Below, piece by piece: positions 4,111-5,511 of a stretch of DNA of 5,511 nt; within the stretch, counting starts at the first letter, position 1, and each line of letters begins with the position of its first letter. The notes beneath the pieces were generated by a model. The model was given only the letters and a program-made list of their open reading frames with translations. It did no database searches and had not been told where the DNA came from. The DNA comes from an uncultured Clostridia bacterium (GTDB taxonomy: Bacteria; Bacillota; Clostridia; Oscillospirales; Ruminococcaceae): positions 1 to 5,511 of the forward strand of contig CAMBHV010000116.1 in the NCBI GenBank assembly GCA_945867255.1, written 5' to 3'. The translations under genes and the position numbers were made by a program.

Positions 4111-5460
4111 ATGAAGAAGGTACTAGTGTCGTTGCTGGCAGTCTGCATGGCAGCTGTGCTGTTTGCACTGCCTGTATGTGCAGCCGGCAACCCGACAACG
4201 GAAGAAGAACTTGTTGCTGCCTTGAATGTTGCTCAGCCGGGCGAGACGGTGACTTTGGGTGCTTCTATTACCCTTAAACAAGCCGTTACGGTACCTGCGG
4301 GTGTCACGCTGGACGGTGCCGGTTATGAGCTGACGGCAGATTTTGATTCTACAGACAATGCTACGAGTGCCGTGGTATACGCAAACGGCAGCGTGAGCAA
4401 TCTCAAGGTAAATGCGGCCAACCGCGTGAAGTATGCGGTGCAGGCATATGGTGCAGGTGTCAGCACTACGCTGACTTCTGTTACTATGCAAAATGGTAAG
4501 TATTCTGGCCTTATTGTAAACAATGGCGCGAGTGCAACTCTTTCTGGATGCACGTTCAGCGGCAATGTATTCAGCGCGGTAGAATTGGCAGACGGTGCCG
4601 ATCATACCGGAGCGGCTCCTTCTTTGACAGTGGATGATTTGACGGATGCTGTCACCGTGCGTGCCGATTTGAGTGCCAGCACAATGCCCTCGCTTGTTGT
4701 GCAGGATAAGGGGCCTGTGATGTCGGCAAAGATGGCAAATGGGCAGGTCTTCTATGTAAATAACAGTGAAGCCATGCTGACCGCTTTGTGCAATACGCCG
4801 GGTGTGACGAACATTGCGCTGGATGGCGATGTTCAGCTGACGAGCCCGTTGAAGATCACCCAGCCGGTTGCCTTGAATGGGAGCAAATACAAGCTGGTGC
4901 TTACGCAGGATATTACGGGTGTGCCTGGCTATGGCAATGCGGTGACGGTAGAGGCCGATGGTGTACAACTGCAGAACCTGACGGTGGATGCCGCCCAGAA
5001 AGCGAAATATGCCATCCATGTATATAACGTCGACAATGTCGTTCTGGATAACGTGACAATGGAAAACGGCTTGTATAATGGCGCTTTGGTGAACGGTTCC
5101 ACTGTAACGATGCAGAACGTGTCGTTCCTGAAAAATGGTGATGATAAAGTCGGTGGCATCGAAATTGGAAAAGGCAACGGCGTAACAGGTAATCCGAAGG
5201 TAACGCTGAAAGGTACCATTACATCTGATAAGTTGGAAAAGGTGCTGTATGTAGACACTGCACAGGTGCCTGCTGGCGATGTGTCTAAGGCTATCGATAA
5301 CCAGTCTTCGAACCTGACGGTCACGGTAAACGCAGACGGCACGGTGAGTTCTGTAGATAAGAACACCACTCCGAAGCCGGATGATAAGCCGCAGGGCGGT
5401 GGTTCTGACACGGCGTCTTCCAGCGGGAAGACAAACCCCAAGACAGGTGTGAAAGCCTGA
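4111..5460 (+). CDS. Secreted protein with two tandem beta-helix-like domains and a terminal NPKTG motif
   Basis: 449 residues. Residues 1-25 are a classical signal peptide: MKK, a hydrophobic core, then LPVCAA with likely cleavage after Ala24 or Ala25. VC does not form a valid lipobox. The rest is short beta-strand-like repeats rich in Val, Thr, Asn and Gly, resembling pectate-lyase-like right-handed beta-helices of surface proteins. It is duplicated internally: SNLKVNAANRVKYAV (96-110) matches QNLTVDAAQKAKYAI (288-302), and SVTMQNGKYSGLIVNNG (123-139) matches NVTMENGLYNGALVNG (314-329), an offset near 191. From 418 a Pro/Asp/Gly/Ser linker leads to TNPKTGVKA and stop. NPKTG resembles a sortase recognition motif, but no hydrophobic anchor or basic tail follows. 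No catalytic residues are recognisable, so enzyme versus adhesin cannot be decided. It has its own promoter at 4022. Confidence 0.9.
   Translation: MKKVLVSLLAVCMAAVLFALPVCAAGNPTTEEELVAALNVAQPGETVTLGASITLKQAVTVPAGVTLDGAGYELTADFDSTDNATSAVVYANGSVSNLKVNAANRVKYAVQAYGAGVSTTLTSVTMQNGKYSGLIVNNGASATLSGCTFSGNVFSAVELADGADHTGAAPSLTVDDLTDAVTVRADLSASTMPSLVVQDKGPVMSAKMANGQVFYVNNSEAMLTALCNTPGVTNIALDGDVQLTSPLKITQPVALNGSKYKLVLTQDITGVPGYGNAVTVEADGVQLQNLTVDAAQKAKYAIHVYNVDNVVLDNVTMENGLYNGALVNGSTVTMQNVSFLKNGDDKVGGIEIGKGNGVTGNPKVTLKGTITSDKLEKVLYVDTAQVPAGDVSKAIDNQSSNLTVTVNADGTVSSVDKNTTPKPDDKPQGGGSDTASSSGKTNPKTGVKA
4198..5256 (+). repeat. Internal tandem domain duplication in the secreted protein
   Basis: Residues about 30-200 and 218-382 of the protein align through their length. 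Each begins with a helix-like T/SEExxxAL segment, then strands around GxTLDGAGYELT or PVALNGSKYKLV, then the paired blocks KYAVQAYG/KYAIHVYN and VTMQNGKYSG/VTMENGLYNG. The copies have diverged to perhaps 30-40% identity by eye, so the duplication is old. This is a protein-level repeat, not a recent DNA repeat. Confidence 0.8.
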
Positions 5461-5511
5461 ACCACGGAAAATTTGAAAAATTTCTATCGGGAAAGGCCGC
5501 AGATGTTGCTG
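5461..5511. other. Downstream flank of the secreted protein gene
   Basis: Fifty-one bases remain. There is no convincing terminator; only short A and T runs are present (5468-5483). An ATG at 5503 lies 8 nt after a purine-rich GGGAAAGG (5489-5496, weak ribosome binding site) and reads Met-Leu-Leu before the edge. It could begin a further gene, but too little is visible to call one. Confidence 0.3.

Noticed and set aside
4123..5019. Minus-strand open frame of 298 codons opposite the secreted protein gene
   Set aside because: Arg/His/Ile/Cys-rich shadow translation with no ribosome binding site. The plus-strand gene has a promoter, signal peptide and internal repeats.
4929..5465. Minus-strand open frame of 178 codons
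   Set aside because: A reverse-complement shadow of the repeat protein. Its Phe/Thr/Ser/Pro-rich sequence mirrors the Val/Asn/Gly codons of the real gene.
5461..5490. A/T-rich segment after the secreted protein gene as a terminator
   Set aside because: The short GAAA/TTTC and AAATTT pairings do not make a stable stem, and no T tract follows on the plus strand.

Overview
The window most likely comes from a low-to-mid GC Gram-positive Clostridia chromosome, probably a gut Oscillospiraceae/Ruminococcaceae-type bacterium. The evidence is strong GGAGG-type ribosome binding sites, sigma-A-like TTGACA/TATAAT promoters, a short archaeal/eukaryotic-type prolyl-tRNA synthetase, and a secreted protein ending in an NPKTG sortase-like motif. 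The taxonomic placement is inference from these traits; there is no marker RNA gene.

Layout. Three genes lie on the minus strand in the left 3.1 kb. Read in their direction of transcription they are a short acyl carrier protein gene (acpP, 3099 to 2872), prolyl-tRNA synthetase (proS, 2793 to 1357), and a MATE-family multidrug/cation antiporter (1207 running off the left edge). acpP has a near-consensus promoter at 3168-3195. A GC-rich hairpin lies between acpP and proS, and a strong intrinsic terminator lies between proS and the MATE gene. acpP and proS may therefore share partial read-through transcription, while the MATE gene is probably a separate unit with its own promoter.

From about 3200 to 4110 there is roughly 0.9 kb of AT-rich DNA with no convincing protein gene. 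It is not featureless. It holds a catabolite-responsive-element-like palindrome overlapping a candidate plus-strand promoter, an 11-bp tandem repeat, a weak terminator-like hairpin about 170 bp downstream, two AT-rich inverted repeats, and a strong promoter (TTGACA-N17-TATATT) flanked by an 8-bp inverted repeat. That last promoter drives the final gene.

The right 1.35 kb (4111-5460, plus strand) encodes a 449-residue secreted protein. It has a signal peptide, two tandem copies of a beta-helix-like domain of about 190 residues, and a low-complexity Pro/Gly/Ser tail ending in NPKTGVKA. The sorting-like motif has no membrane anchor after it, which is the oddest protein-level feature here.

The left-hand genes are housekeeping (lipid synthesis, translation) plus an exporter. 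No defence system, mobile element, CRISPR array, tRNA or rRNA is visible. The unexplained part is the regulated gene-free region and the unanchored surface-type protein it leads into.
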